Part shown: positions 29,264 through 38,889 of the stretch, piece after piece
How positions within the stretch are numbered: position 1 is the first letter of the stretch
How the letters are laid out: each line of letters starts with the position of its first letter
DNA from: Paracoccaceae bacterium
GTDB taxonomy: Bacteria; Pseudomonadota; Alphaproteobacteria; Rhodobacterales; Rhodobacteraceae
Direction of reading: 5' to 3'
DNA length: 64,000 nucleotides
Assembly (NCBI GenBank): GCA_022843025.1
Contig: JALHOL010000007.1
Coordinates: forward strand, 62,001-126,000
Position numbers and translations under genes: made by a program
The notes under the pieces: model-generated
The model's database searches: none
What the model saw: only the letters and a program-made list of their open reading frames with translations
Told to the model about the DNA's origin: nothing

Positions 29264-29431
29264 ATGAATCCGATGTGGCTGGTGCGGATGGCACGATGGG
29301 CGCGCAATCCGCCCTCGCCCGAACGGGTGAAGCTGGTCTTTGCCGTGATCGCGCTGTGTTTGCTGATTTTTGGGTATGAATGGCTGTTCGGCTGGCCTGA
29401 ATGGCTGGTGCCGCAGAAGATCCGTCCCTGA
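29264..29431 (+). CDS. Small single-span membrane protein
   Basis: A 55-aa ORF starting 4 nt after the hpt stop. A positively charged N-terminus (MNPMWLVRMARWARNPPSPE) is followed by one hydrophobic helix (VKLVFAVIALCLLIFGYEWL) and a short tail ending in QKIRP. Its coupling to hpt and protein-like composition support a real gene. Its function is unknown, and I recognise no characterised homologue. Confidence 0.7.
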   Translation: MNPMWLVRMARWARNPPSPERVKLVFAVIALCLLIFGYEWLFGWPEWLVPQKIRP

Positions 29432-29534
29432 GCAGATTGAACGTCGTTTCGCCTGTTCGCGACTTCGTCACTGGCGGGCATGGTGCGGGCTGGGCTAGGC
29501 TTTGCCCATTCATCCGCCACATGAGGCCATTTTC

Positions 29535-30419
29535 ATGCGCATTCTGCCCACCCTTGCCATTCTTGCCCTTGGCGGCGCGACCTTCGCCTGGTGGCTGACC
29601 GGGCCATCGCCCCTGCCCTCGGCTACGTTTGACGGGATTACGGGAGATCCGGTGCGGGGGGAGTTGGTGTTCACCGCTGCCGGGTGCGCATCGTGCCATA
29701 TGGCGCCGGGCGCAGAGGGTGAGGCGGAATTGGTGCTGGCGGGCGGGCAGAGCTTTCCGTCGGATTTCGGGACGTTCAAGGCCCCCAACATCTCTCCCTC
29801 GGATCAGGGAATCGGCGGGTGGACGGTGGCGGAACTGGGCAATGCGCTGATGCGGGGCGTGTCGCCCGACGGGGCGCATTACTACCCTGCCCTTCCCTAT
29901 ACGTCCTATGCCAAGATGCAGCCGCAGGATGTGGCCGATATTCACGCCTACATGCAGGGATTGCCGCCTTCGGACGTGGCAAGCCAACCGCATGACCTTG
30001 GCTTTCCGTTCAACATTCGCCGCAGTGTCGGGGTGTGGAAGCTGTTGTTCCTGAACGAAGATTGGGTGCTCAACGGCGACTTGACGCCGGAACAAACCCG
30101 TGGGCGCGAGATCGTGGAGGCCTTGGCGCATTGTGGCGAATGCCACACCCCGCGCAACGCGCTGGGCGGGATGGACACCGCACGCTGGATGGCGGGGGCG
30201 CCCAATCCTTCGGGCGAGGGGAACATTCCGAACATCACACCCGGAAAACTGACATGGTCGGAAGGTGAGATTGTGAGCTACCTGACCAGCGGCTTCACCC
30301 CAGAATATGACAGTGTCGGCGGGCATATGGTGCATGTGGTGGAGAACATGGCCAAGCTGCCCGAAAGCGACCGGCAGGCCGTGGCGGCCTATCTGAAGGC
30401 GGTTCCAGCGGTGGAATGA
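29535..30419 (+). CDS. Diheme c-type cytochrome (membrane-anchored)
   Basis: A 294-aa periplasmic electron carrier. The N-terminal hydrophobic stretch ILPTLAILALGGATFAWWL is a signal anchor. Two CxxCH heme sites occur, CASCH at 51-55 and CGECH at 200-204, each starting a cytochrome c domain. APNISP and PNITPG follow the first and second haem motifs respectively, as in the cytochrome subunits of membrane alcohol/aldehyde or gluconate dehydrogenases. No dehydrogenase partner is adjacent, so its donor is unknown. It is preceded by the hpt pair and followed by a porin-like gene. Confidence 0.9.
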   Translation: MRILPTLAILALGGATFAWWLTGPSPLPSATFDGITGDPVRGELVFTAAGCASCHMAPGAEGEAELVLAGGQSFPSDFGTFKAPNISPSDQGIGGWTVAELGNALMRGVSPDGAHYYPALPYTSYAKMQPQDVADIHAYMQGLPPSDVASQPHDLGFPFNIRRSVGVWKLLFLNEDWVLNGDLTPEQTRGREIVEALAHCGECHTPRNALGGMDTARWMAGAPNPSGEGNIPNITPGKLTWSEGEIVSYLTSGFTPEYDSVGGHMVHVVENMAKLPESDRQAVAAYLKAVPAVE

Positions 30420-30517
30420 CAGGATTTCGCGGACACTTCCTGCTCATCTGCTTGTGATTGCAGGGAATCCCCATCCATGGTAGCTGTTAAAAAAAACAGA
30501 GCAGCATGGTGTATCCA

Positions 30518-31399
30518 ATGAACAGGCAAATAGGCGGTGCGCTGGCGCTGCTTCTACTGGCGTCGCCGCTTCCGGCCCTGTCACAGGGGATGGAGGCGCT
30601 GAGCTTTTCCGGCGATCTGGAATTCGAACATACGCGGCGCAATGGCGCGTCGGGCACGATAGCCGGGGGGGAGTTGTTCCTGCGCTATGAAGGGCCGATC
30701 GGGTTTGAGCTGGGCGCGGATATCGACCAGAATCTGGATAATGGGGATGACAATACCGTTCCCTTTCTGGCGGTGACCTTCGGGTTCGGCCCCGGTGAGG
30801 TGGCGCTGGGTGCGCCGCAGCCGGTGGCGGATCAGTTGATCGACATTCCCGATTTCGCGGGCATCCGCGAGTTGCAGTTGGGTATCGATCAGCGCACGAC
30901 ATCGGTTGTGACGGGCTTTGCCAAATCGCTGGGCGAACAGATTTACGGCGCAAGGCTGACGGCTGAGACCGGGTCGCTGCGCTATGGCGCGTCGATCCAT
31001 GGGGTGACGCATCAAAGCGGCGCCTTCTGGCAGGTGGCCGGGGAATACGAGGCGCAGTCAGGCACCCAGATCGAGGGTGTGGTCGAGGGCGAGGACGGCA
31101 ACCTGGGCGTGACCGTCGGGGCCAATCACCAGGCTGGCCAGTTCGACATGGGGGTCTACCTGACCAGCCAGCGGATCATCGGCGATTCTGAATCGGCGCT
31201 GGCCTATCTGGGCTATGCGGTGACCCCGTCGCTGACAGTGCGCGGGCATTTGCGGGCCGAGGATGGCACGGTCAATGGCAACACGCTGGGGGTCGAGGCG
31301 GAGTACGGCTTTTCCAACGGGGCCTATGCACAGTTTGGCGCAGCGGATGGCAATACCACGAGCATGGTTCTGGACGCCTCGATCGGCTTCAAGTTCTGA
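30518..31399 (+). CDS. Porin-like outer-membrane beta-barrel protein
   Basis: A ~293-aa secreted protein with signal peptide MNRQIGGALALLLLASPLPA(LSQG). The mature part is built of alternating short strands rich in Gly, Asp and aromatic residues (FSGDLEFEHTRRNG, GPIGFELGADIDQN, FGFGPGEVALG). It ends in a terminal aromatic strand LDASIGFKF, the C-terminal Phe signature for outer-membrane insertion. The layout resembles the small Rhodobacter porins. An in-frame ATG 12 nt upstream is an alternative start. A weak CTGTT-A6-AACAG palindrome precedes it. Confidence 0.78.
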   Translation: MNRQIGGALALLLLASPLPALSQGMEALSFSGDLEFEHTRRNGASGTIAGGELFLRYEGPIGFELGADIDQNLDNGDDNTVPFLAVTFGFGPGEVALGAPQPVADQLIDIPDFAGIRELQLGIDQRTTSVVTGFAKSLGEQIYGARLTAETGSLRYGASIHGVTHQSGAFWQVAGEYEAQSGTQIEGVVEGEDGNLGVTVGANHQAGQFDMGVYLTSQRIIGDSESALAYLGYAVTPSLTVRGHLRAEDGTVNGNTLGVEAEYGFSNGAYAQFGAADGNTTSMVLDASIGFKF

Positions 31400-31455
31400 G
31401 TGAGGTATGCCAAGCAGGGCCCTGATTTTGAACGGTTATGAGTGACAGGTCACAG

Positions 31456-32067
31456 ATGATCCTGATCGGACAGTATGACAGCCCCTTTGTCCGCCGGGTG
31501 GGCATAGCGCTGTCGAACTATGGTTTTGCTTTCGAGCACCGGCCTTGGTCGGTGTTCGGTGATGCAGAGCGCGTCCGCGCGGTAAACCCGTTGATGCGGG
31601 TGCCTGTGCTTGTGCTGGATGACGGGTTGTCGCTGACGGACAGTCACATGATCCTTGACTATCTGGATGGGCAGGTGGACCAGCCCCTGTTTCCGCGCGA
31701 GGGCCGGGCGCGGGCGGTTGCGCTGCGCCGTGCGACGCTGGCATGTGGGGCAGCAGAGAAAGCGGTAAGCCTGTTTTATGAACAGCGTCTGCACACTGTC
31801 ACCTCTGCCCAGTGGGAGGCACGATGCCAGTTGCAGATCGGGTCAGTGCTGGAGGCGCTTGAGGCCGAGGCGACGGATGCACCCTATTGGGAGGCTGAGA
31901 TGAGTCATGCGGATATCGCACTGACCTGCGCGTTGCGCTTTATCGACGAGGCACATCCAGGCCTGTTTGATGCCCAGACTTTTCCAAAGCTGCGGAAAAG
32001 GGCGCGGGCTATGGAGGCGATGGCTGTATTTCAGACCATCGCCCAGCCTTTTATCGCACCAGCGTGA
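31456..32067 (+). CDS. Glutathione S-transferase family protein
   Basis: A 203-aa protein with the thioredoxin-like N-terminal domain (MILIGQYDSPFVRRVGIALS). The V-P-V-L cis-proline segment is NPLMRVPVLVLDDG, followed by LTDSHMILDYLD, the glutathione gamma-Glu site. The rest is the all-alpha C-terminal domain. The serine of YDSPF is the likely catalytic residue. The start at 31456 matches the usual family N-terminus; an in-frame ATG 18 nt upstream is possible. Confidence 0.9.
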   Translation: MILIGQYDSPFVRRVGIALSNYGFAFEHRPWSVFGDAERVRAVNPLMRVPVLVLDDGLSLTDSHMILDYLDGQVDQPLFPREGRARAVALRRATLACGAAEKAVSLFYEQRLHTVTSAQWEARCQLQIGSVLEALEAEATDAPYWEAEMSHADIALTCALRFIDEAHPGLFDAQTFPKLRKRARAMEAMAVFQTIAQPFIAPA

Positions 32068-32075
32068 CCCCGCGA

Positions 32076-33026
32076 TCAGGCGCGGCCGAGTTTCGCGTTG
32101 CGCGCTGTGCGCAGGCGGTCGAAATCATCGCCCGCGTGATAGCTCGACCGGGTTAAGGGCGTTGCCGACACCATCAGGAACCCCTTGCCATAAGCGGCGG
32201 TCTCATAGGCCTTGAACTCATCCGGGGTGACGAAACTGGCGATGCGGTGGTGTTTGGGCGTCGGTTGCAGGTATTGGCCGATGGTCAGGAAATCGACATC
32301 CGCCGCGCGCATGTCATCCATCACTTGCAACACGGCCTGACGATCCTCGCCAAGACCCACCATGATGCCGGATTTGGTGAACATGCCGGGATCAAGCTCT
32401 TTGACCTTTTGCAAAAGGCGCAGCGAGTGGAAGTATCGCGCGCCGGGGCGCACCTCTGGGTACAGGCCGGGGACGGTTTCAAGGTTGTGGTTGAACACGT
32501 CAGGCCGCGCCTCGACCACGGCTTCGAGGGCCGAGGGCGGGCATTTCAGGAAATCCGGCGTCAGGATTTCGATGGTCGTTCCGGGGGCGCGGTGGCGGAT
32601 GGCACGGATCGTCTGGGCGAAGTGATCGGCCCCGCCATCGGCCAGATCATCCCGATCCACCGAGGTGATGACGACATGTTTCAGGGCAAGCTGTTCTACT
32701 GCATGGGCCACACGGCCCGGCTCGAACGCATCAAGCGCCTGCGGCTTGCCGGTCGCCACGTTGCAGAAGGTGCAGCCACGGGTACAAATCTCGCCCATGA
32801 TCATCATGGTGGCATGGCCCTGAGACCAGCATTCCCCAACATTGGGACAGCCCGCCTCTTCGCAGACGGTCACAAGTTTCTTTTCGCGCAGGATATCGCG
32901 CGTTTTCTTGTAACCATCTGACGTTGGAGCCTTTACCCGAATCCAGGACGGTTTTTTGGGCTGGTCATTGTCGGGGCGATGCGCCTTTTCGGGGTGGCGC
33001 TGATCGGGCAGTTTCAGGTCGCGCAA
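32076..33026 (-). CDS. lipA: Lipoyl synthase
   Basis: A 316-aa radical-SAM enzyme inserting two sulfurs into octanoyl-protein to make lipoyl groups. The auxiliary cluster motif is [12 protein letters not shown] and the radical-SAM cluster motif is CTRGCTFC. Conserved TSVDRDDL and NHNLETVP are present. The protein starts at a TTG at 33026; AGGA sits 7 nt upstream and no closer ATG exists. The gene is convergent with the GST gene, and the two stops are only about 8 nt apart. Confidence 0.96.
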   Translation of the reverse strand: MRDLKLPDQRHPEKAHRPDNDQPKKPSWIRVKAPTSDGYKKTRDILREKKLVTVCEEAGCPNVGECWSQGHATMMIMGEICTRGCTFCNVATGKPQALDAFEPGRVAHAVEQLALKHVVITSVDRDDLADGGADHFAQTIRAIRHRAPGTTIEILTPDFLKCPPSALEAVVEARPDVFNHNLETVPGLYPEVRPGARYFHSLRLLQKVKELDPGMFTKSGIMVGLGEDRQAVLQVMDDMRAADVDFLTIGQYLQPTPKHHRIASFVTPDEFKAYETAAYGKGFLMVSATPLTRSSYHAGDDFDRLRTARNAKLGRA

Positions 33027-33202
33027 CGGGTGATCCTCCCTCGGGGCGTGGTGCAGACATAAGCCCTTGTGCGGCAGTAGGCAACGCTGCGTGGTGACGC
33101 GGGGGCTTGCACCCGATGCAAGGGTCGTGGGTTTGCGCTATGTCATGTGGGCCGGGCCGGCCATATCGCAAAGTGGCCGTGACCGATGCGGGGAATCACC
33201 GG

Positions 33203-33772
33203 ATGACGATTGCAGAACTGAGCCTTGCCCTGATGGTGTTGTTGCTGACACCGGGGCCGACCAACACGCTGATGCTGATGGCGGGGGTAGAGCGGGGCTG
33301 GAAGCGGTCGCTTTGGTTGATCGGGGTGGAACTGGCAGCCTATCTGGCCGTGATCGTGCCGCTGGCGCTGTTGGCGCAGGGTTTGGCGGCACAGATGGGG
33401 GTGCTGCGCCCGATTGTGGCAGGGTTGGCGGGACTTTGGGTGCTTTACCTGGCCGTCCGGATGTGGCGGACAGAGCCGGTGGTCGGGCAAGGAACAACGG
33501 TGACGGTGCAGCGGTTGGCGCTGACGACGCTGCTCAATCCCAAGGGGTTGATCATGGGGCTTGTTTTGCTGCCTGCCGCCGGGGCGACGGGGGCGGCCTT
33601 TGGCGTGCTGGTGCTTGCGATCATCGTCGTGGCGGCCTTCTGGTCCGGGTTGGGCGCGCGCATGCCGGGGGCCGGGGACGGGGCCGCCATCCCGGCGCTG
33701 TGGCGACGGGTGGCGGCGGTCTGGCTGGCCGGGCTTTCCGTGATGATCGTGGCCGGGGGTATCGGGGCTTAG
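33203..33772 (+). CDS. LysE/RhtB-family amino-acid exporter
   Basis: A 189-aa inner-membrane protein. The N-terminus has the LysE signature LLLTPGPTNTLMLMAGVERG. TLLNPKGLIMGLVLLPAA is the conserved second motif, and about five to six membrane segments are visible. The protein is slightly shorter than the usual ~205 aa. The family exports basic or neutral amino acids; the substrate is unknown. The start at 33203 gives the conserved N-terminus, although the frame is open for 32 codons upstream. Confidence 0.88.
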   Translation: MTIAELSLALMVLLLTPGPTNTLMLMAGVERGWKRSLWLIGVELAAYLAVIVPLALLAQGLAAQMGVLRPIVAGLAGLWVLYLAVRMWRTEPVVGQGTTVTVQRLALTTLLNPKGLIMGLVLLPAAGATGAAFGVLVLAIIVVAAFWSGLGARMPGAGDGAAIPALWRRVAAVWLAGLSVMIVAGGIGA

Positions 33773-33785
33773 TACTCGGCAGGCG

Positions 33786-34901
33786 TCAGCCGATCATCGG
33801 CCGCCCTGCCCTTTCTTCGTAATGCCGCTGGAGCCGTTGCAGCGCGATGCGCAGCACGATCTTGCCGGACCGTGCGGCCCATCCCATGCGGCGTTCGGTG
33901 GTTTCGATCCCTTCGAGGAAACAGCACACCCGCAGCACCACATCCCCCAGACCCGGACCAAGATCTCGCAGCGCCTCGGCCACGCGGTCGCGCGCGCCAG
34001 AGGGGCCTTCGCCCGGGCCAGAGGATGCAAAGCCGCCCCGGTCTGATCCTGTGAGGAAGCGATCCCAGTTCTGGGCAACGCGGGGGCCCATCTGCGCCAG
34101 TTCGAAATCTTCGCGCAGGCGTTCTGCGACGCGCACCAGTTCCGGTTCCAGATAGGGTTTGCCATCCCGATCCAGCTTGCGCCCCAACGCGCTGACCGGG
34201 CTTTCGGCGGCATTATAGCGGATGCGGCGGCGGCCATCGGGCGTATCGGTTTCACGCTCGGCCATGTCGCGGTGCTGGGCGGCGTAGATGAACTGCGCCT
34301 CGCGCACGCCGCCGGCGCGCATCTCCTCTTCCGCCAAAAGGCGGCGCAGGGCAGCCCGGCCAATGGCGGTGATGCGATAGGCCGACACACGGCCCGGCGC
34401 GGCGCAGGCGATCCAGTCCTTGAGCGCAAAGGCCTGCGCCACGGCGCGGTCCAGGGTGCAGAGGCGCGTTTGGGCACCTCCGGGCTGTTCGCGCAGCACG
34501 ACGGCGCGGTCCAGATCGGCCGACACGGCAAGGACGGAATCGGGTTCGGCCAGGCGTCGCAGCACACGCCGTGCCTCGGCGGCAAGGGTGGCGGCATCCT
34601 GGGGCATGGGTTCGGGGCGGGAATGGGCGGTCATGGCATCCTCATCGATTGCGGACGACCCGTCCTGTGCCAGTTGCGCGACACGGCGCAGGGAATCGAG
34701 CGCCGCATCGACCAGCGGATCATCCCGCCGGGTTTCGCACTGACGCACCTGCCGCAGCACCGTCGAGGCCGCGATGCCATTGCGCCGTGCAAGTTCACGC
34801 AATGGCAGGCCGCTTGCCGTGTGATCGAGGTAGTGGCGCACCGGATCAGGCAGCCAATGTGGCAAGTGCTGGCAGGGGGTGGGGATCGTCGTGTTCTGCA
34901 T
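33786..34901 (-). CDS. Helix-turn-helix protein with a C-terminal DUF6456-like domain
   Basis: A 371-aa protein. The N-terminus carries an HTH (SGLPLRELARRNGIAASTVL with RQVRQCETRRDDP). A winged-helix-like middle follows (YRITAIGRAALRRLLAEEE). The C-terminal domain (SPVSALGRKLDRDG..., LEGIETTERRMGWAARSGKI, LRIALQRLQRHYE) fits DUF6456, a family common in Rhodobacterales. It is probably a DNA-binding protein. It is divergent from a DUF6477-like gene, and the 212-bp region between them contains a large inverted repeat and a CtrA-like site. Confidence 0.8.
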   Translation of the reverse strand: MQNTTIPTPCQHLPHWLPDPVRHYLDHTASGLPLRELARRNGIAASTVLRQVRQCETRRDDPLVDAALDSLRRVAQLAQDGSSAIDEDAMTAHSRPEPMPQDAATLAAEARRVLRRLAEPDSVLAVSADLDRAVVLREQPGGAQTRLCTLDRAVAQAFALKDWIACAAPGRVSAYRITAIGRAALRRLLAEEEMRAGGVREAQFIYAAQHRDMAERETDTPDGRRRIRYNAAESPVSALGRKLDRDGKPYLEPELVRVAERLREDFELAQMGPRVAQNWDRFLTGSDRGGFASSGPGEGPSGARDRVAEALRDLGPGLGDVVLRVCCFLEGIETTERRMGWAARSGKIVLRIALQRLQRHYEERAGRPMIG

Positions 34902-34932
34902 GTCAGTCCTGTGGAACGCCCCCTGGATGTTT

Positions 34933-34980
34933 ACGATCTGTTAGTACAACCCAAACTTGTTTTGGTTAGCAGATCGTTAA
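34933..34980. promoter_or_regulatory. Nested inverted repeat with CtrA-like half-sites upstream of the HTH gene
   Basis: ACGATCTG (34933-34940) and its exact reverse complement CAGATCGT (34970-34977) enclose a second imperfect palindrome (AACC/GGTT, AAA/TTT). The right arm overlaps TTAG-N7-TTAA (34966-34980), one mismatch from the CtrA box TTAA-N7-TTAA. A TTGTCCACA, similar to a DnaA box, follows at about 35004. Seen directly; the binding proteins are inference. Confidence 0.5.
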
Positions 34981-35113
34981 CAAAGCGGCGCAGAACCAAG
35001 CATTGTCCACAAAGTGTCAACAAAACTGTACACCTCCGCGCGCTGTTTCCTGTCAACACGCAACGCCACCCTGACGGGGCCTAGGGTGGCGCCATGCTGT
35101 TGAGGAGATTGCC

Positions 35114-35437
35114 ATGTGCCCGATTCCTGCCCTTGCCATCCACGAGCCCGAACGCATCCTGCCCAACGGCGGCGGGGCCGAAACCGGTGCAGGGCTGCGC
35201 CGCCCGCGCCTTCTGATGTCAGCCGCGCGGCACGGGTTGGGGGAGTATCGGCGCGCGCGGGATCTGCTGCGCCTGCTGGGCTATTGCCCCAACGCGGCAC
35301 TGGCGGTGGAGGATCTGACGCGGATGGAAGCCGAGGCCGAGGCCGCCCGGCGTGCGGGCAGCCCGGCATGGTCTTGCACGCGGCATGTGGAGGTGCTGAT
35401 CGCGCTCTTGGCCGAACGCGCGCTGGCGGGCGAATAA
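35114..35437 (+). CDS. DUF6477-like small protein
   Basis: A 107-aa soluble protein. The core LRRPRLLMSAARHGLGEYRR with RDLLRLLG, then the C-terminal TRHVEVLIALLAERAL, matches the short Rhodobacteraceae family I know as DUF6477. No catalytic motif is visible. It is divergent from the DUF6456-like HTH gene, a pairing that suggests shared regulation. The function is unknown. Confidence 0.75.
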   Translation: MCPIPALAIHEPERILPNGGGAETGAGLRRPRLLMSAARHGLGEYRRARDLLRLLGYCPNAALAVEDLTRMEAEAEAARRAGSPAWSCTRHVEVLIALLAERALAGE

Positions 35438-35471
35438 GGAAGGCCCGCGCCGATGGCACGGGCCGCACGCT

Positions 35472-37031
35472 TTAGATAAAGGCGTCGGGCATGGAGGCCT
35501 TTTTCTTGGCGACAAACTCATCCAGTGCCTCGCGGATGCCTTCGTCCAGCGCGGGCTGCTGATAATCGTTCAGCTGTTTCTTCACCCGTTCGTTGGCCAG
35601 TTGCATCGTGTCGCGCGACCCTTCTTCGGCCCATGTCTCGAACGGTTTGTAGTCGAACAGGTCCGACCGCCAGAACGCCGATTTGAAATTGGCCTGGGTG
35701 TGTTCGCAGCCAAGGTAATGGCCGCCGGGGCCAACCTCGCGGATGGCATCCATGCCCTGCCCATTGGCATCCATGAAGATGCCCTGTGCAAGGTGGTGCA
35801 GCGTCCCCAACTGATCGGCATCCATCACGTATTTCTCGTAGGACGAGACCAGCCCGCCTTCCAGCCAGCCGCAGGCATGCAGCATGAAGTTGACGCCGGC
35901 CAGAAGCGCCATGTTCAGGCTGTTGGCGGTTTCATAAGCGGCCTGCGCGTCGGGAAGTTTCGATCCGCAGAACGACCCGCCGGAGCGGTACGGAAGACCA
36001 AGGCGCCGGGCAAGCTGGCCCGCGCCATAGGTGATATGCGCGGCTTCGGGCGTGCCAAAGGTGGGCGCGCCGGAGTTCATGTCGATCGACGTCACGAAGG
36101 CGCCAAAGATCACCGGCGCACCGGCGCGGATCAACTGGCTATAGGCGACACCGGCCAACACCTCGGCCAGAACCTGCGTCAGGGTGCCTGCCACGGTGAC
36201 GGGCGCCATCGCACCGCCCACGATGAAGGGCGAGATGATCGCGGCCTGATTGGCGCGGGCATACACCTCAAGCGCGCCCATCATGATGCCGTCAAAGGTG
36301 AGCGGGCTGTTGATGTTGATAAGCGAGGTCATCACCGTGTTCTGATCAACGAAATCCGACCCGAACAGGATCTTGGACATCGCCACCGAATCCTCGGCCC
36401 GACTGGGTTCGGTGACCGAACCCATGTAGGGTTTGTCCGACAGCACCATATGGGCGTGCAGCATATCGAGGTGGCGCTTGTTCACGGCGACGTCGGTGGG
36501 TTCGCAGACCGTGCCGCCGGAATGGTGCAGCCATTTGGACATGTAGCCCAGTTTCACGAAGTTCTGGAAATCGTGGATCGTGGCGTAGCGGCGGCCACCT
36601 TCCATATCGCGCACGAAGGGCGGGCCGTAGACCGGGGCCAGCACCAGATTGCGACCACCCACTTCGACATTGCGTTCGGGGTTACGGGCGTGCTGAGTGA
36701 ATTCGCGCGGCGCAGTGGCGCACAGCTTGCGCGCAAGGCCGCGCGGGATGCGGACGCGTTCGCCCTGCACATCGGCCCCGGCATTCTTCCAGCGCACCAG
36801 CGCTTCGGGGTTTTCGACGAAATTGACGCCGATCTCTTCCAGCACGGTTTCAGCGTTCCATTCGATGATCTGAAGCGCTTCTTCGTTCAGGATCTCGAAG
36901 TTCGGGATGTTGCGCTGAATGAACTTGGCGCTTTCCAGGCTGACCGCCGTGCGTTCCGCGCGCCGTGCCGACCCGCCGCCGCCCCGTGCCCTGCGCCCTG
37001 CCCCGGCCACTGCAAGATCTGCGTCGCTCAT
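35472..37031 (-). CDS. MttB-family (trimethylamine methyltransferase-like) protein, non-pyrrolysine
   Basis: A ~519-aa protein with the family's TIM barrel. Recognisable are FEILNEEALQIIEWNAETVL, HARNPERNVEVGGRNLVLAP, GPPFVRDMEGGRR, GGAMAPVTVAGTLTQVLAE and REVGPGGHYLGCEHT. There is no in-frame amber codon, so it belongs to the large non-pyrrolysine branch (glycine-betaine or other quaternary-amine methyltransferases). No corrinoid protein or activating gene lies next to it. The start at 37031 (MSDADLAV) has GGAG at good spacing; an ATG 12 nt upstream is the alternative. It is divergent from guaA, with 256 bp of sequence between in which I see no other gene. Confidence 0.87.
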   Translation of the reverse strand: MSDADLAVAGAGRRARGGGGSARRAERTAVSLESAKFIQRNIPNFEILNEEALQIIEWNAETVLEEIGVNFVENPEALVRWKNAGADVQGERVRIPRGLARKLCATAPREFTQHARNPERNVEVGGRNLVLAPVYGPPFVRDMEGGRRYATIHDFQNFVKLGYMSKWLHHSGGTVCEPTDVAVNKRHLDMLHAHMVLSDKPYMGSVTEPSRAEDSVAMSKILFGSDFVDQNTVMTSLININSPLTFDGIMMGALEVYARANQAAIISPFIVGGAMAPVTVAGTLTQVLAEVLAGVAYSQLIRAGAPVIFGAFVTSIDMNSGAPTFGTPEAAHITYGAGQLARRLGLPYRSGGSFCGSKLPDAQAAYETANSLNMALLAGVNFMLHACGWLEGGLVSSYEKYVMDADQLGTLHHLAQGIFMDANGQGMDAIREVGPGGHYLGCEHTQANFKSAFWRSDLFDYKPFETWAEEGSRDTMQLANERVKKQLNDYQQPALDEGIREALDEFVAKKKASMPDAFI

Positions 37032-37287
37032 CGCTTTCTCCATCGCTGTCACCGCCCGCGAGGGGCGTGTATTTTGCCCGCTTATGCGCCCAAACCATCG
37101 TTGACCCGCCCCCGAATGCGGCGCTTGGCGCGCAAAAACGACATCGCGGCAGAACAGAAGCGACGTGATGCCGCTCCATCTTGGGAAAAACGGATCGGGG
37201 GTTCTGGAGGGGGTCCGCGGGCACGGCCTCCGGCGCAACCCACAAGCGCCCTCTTGCGAAAATCGGGCGCAACGGCTACGCGGGCGC

Positions 37288-38889
37288 ATGACCCAGATCG
37301 CCCCCCAATCCGCCCCCGCCCTTGCGCATGACCGCCTTCTGATCATCGACTTTGGCAGTCAGGTGACGCAGCTGATCGCGCGCCGCCTGCGTGAGTTGAA
37401 CGTCTATTGCGAGATCCATCCTTTCAACAAGGTGGATGCGGCCTTTCTGAAGAGCTTTGCCCCCAAGGCGGTGATCTTTTCGGGTGGCCCGGCTTCGGTC
37501 TTCAACGACGGTGCGCCGATGCCGCCAGCGGGCGTGTTCGATATGGGGGTGCCGATCCTTGGTATCTGCTATGGCCAGCAAGTGATGATGCACTGTCTGG
37601 GCGGCAAGGTGGAGCGCGGGCATGGCACCGCCGAGTTTGGCCGCGCCTATGTGACGCCCACCCCTGTGACGCATCCGATCCTGTCGGGCTGGTTCGACAC
37701 CGATGACGGCGTCGGCGGTCGGGAACAGGTCTGGATGAGCCACGGCGATCATGTGTCGGAGATCGCGCCCGGCTTTCAGGTGCTTGGCACCTCGCCCAAT
37801 GCGCCTTTTGCGATCACGGCGAACCCCGAGCGGCATCTCTATGCGGTGCAGTTCCACCCGGAGGTGCACCACACGCCCAAGGGGGCCAAGCTGTATGAGA
37901 ACTTTGTCCGCCTTGCGGGGTTCAAGGGCGACTGGACGATGGGCGCCTATCGCGAAGAGGCGATCCGCAAGATCCGCGAACAGGTGGGCGATCAGAAGGT
38001 GATCTGCGGCCTGTCGGGGGGTGTCGATTCCTCGGTCGCGGCGGTGCTGATCCACGAGGCGATCGGCGATCAGCTCACTTGCGTTTTCGTGGACCACGGC
38101 CTGCTGCGGCTGGGTGAGGCGGAGCAGGTCGTGTCGATGTTCCGCGACACCTATAACATCCCGCTGATCCATGCCGATGAGTCCGACCTGTTCCTCGGCG
38201 CGTTGGAAGGCGTGTCCGACCCCGAGGTCAAGCGCAAGACCATCGGGCGGCTGTTCATCGACGTGTTCCAGAAACATGCCACAGCCGTGGGCGGGGCGAC
38301 CTTCCTTGCGCAAGGGACACTGTACCCGGATGTGATCGAGAGCGTGTCTTTCAGTGGCGGGCCGTCGGTGACGATCAAATCGCACCACAATGTGGGCGGT
38401 TTGCCTGAAAAGATGGGCATGAAGCTGGTCGAGCCGCTGCGCGAGCTGTTCAAGGATGAAGTGCGCGCTTTGGGCCGTGAGTTGGGCCTGCCCGCCAGTT
38501 TCATCGGCCGTCACCCCTTTCCCGGCCCCGGCCTTGCCATTCGCTGCCCGGGCGAGATCACGCGCGAAAAGCTGGATATCCTGCGCCAGGCGGATGCGGT
38601 TTATATCGACCAGATCCGCAAACATGGACTGTATGACGAAATCTGGCAGGCATTTGCTGCCATCCTGCCGATGAAGACTGTGGGCGTGATGGGCGACGGG
38701 CGGACCTATGATTACGCGCTGGCGCTGCGGGCAGTGACGAGCGTGGATGGGATGACGGCGGATTACTATCCGTTCACCCATGAATTCCTTGGCGAAACCG
38801 CCACCCGCATCATCAATGAGGTGAAGGGCGTGAACCGCGTGTTCTATGACTGCACCTCCAAACCCCCCGGGACGATTGAACTGGAATGA
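37288..38889 (+). CDS. guaA: GMP synthase (glutamine-hydrolysing)
   Basis: Converts XMP to GMP. In this 533-aa protein the N-terminal class I glutamine amidotransferase has nucleophile C94 in GICYGQQVM, with the His-Glu pair in QFHPEVHHT. The central ATP pyrophosphatase P-loop is [12 protein letters not shown]. The C-terminal dimerisation domain includes [12 protein letters not shown] and ends in KPPGTIELE. The ATG at 37288 yields the normal length. Its stop overlaps the start of the next gene by 4 nt. Confidence 0.97.
   Translation: MTQIAPQSAPALAHDRLLIIDFGSQVTQLIARRLRELNVYCEIHPFNKVDAAFLKSFAPKAVIFSGGPASVFNDGAPMPPAGVFDMGVPILGICYGQQVMMHCLGGKVERGHGTAEFGRAYVTPTPVTHPILSGWFDTDDGVGGREQVWMSHGDHVSEIAPGFQVLGTSPNAPFAITANPERHLYAVQFHPEVHHTPKGAKLYENFVRLAGFKGDWTMGAYREEAIRKIREQVGDQKVICGLSGGVDSSVAAVLIHEAIGDQLTCVFVDHGLLRLGEAEQVVSMFRDTYNIPLIHADESDLFLGALEGVSDPEVKRKTIGRLFIDVFQKHATAVGGATFLAQGTLYPDVIESVSFSGGPSVTIKSHHNVGGLPEKMGMKLVEPLRELFKDEVRALGRELGLPASFIGRHPFPGPGLAIRCPGEITREKLDILRQADAVYIDQIRKHGLYDEIWQAFAAILPMKTVGVMGDGRTYDYALALRAVTSVDGMTADYYPFTHEFLGETATRIINEVKGVNRVFYDCTSKPPGTIELE

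Noticed and set aside
35472-37031. Pyrrolysine-containing trimethylamine methyltransferase
   Set aside because: The frame has no in-frame amber codon; it reads through without interruption as a non-pyrrolysine homologue.
35601-37331. 576-codon plus-strand frame
   Set aside because: Antisense shadow of the MttB-family gene; His/Gly/Arg-rich with no recognisable fold.
37276-38781. 501-codon minus-strand frame opposite guaA
   Set aside because: Antisense shadow; the plus-strand GMP synthase is complete with all motifs.
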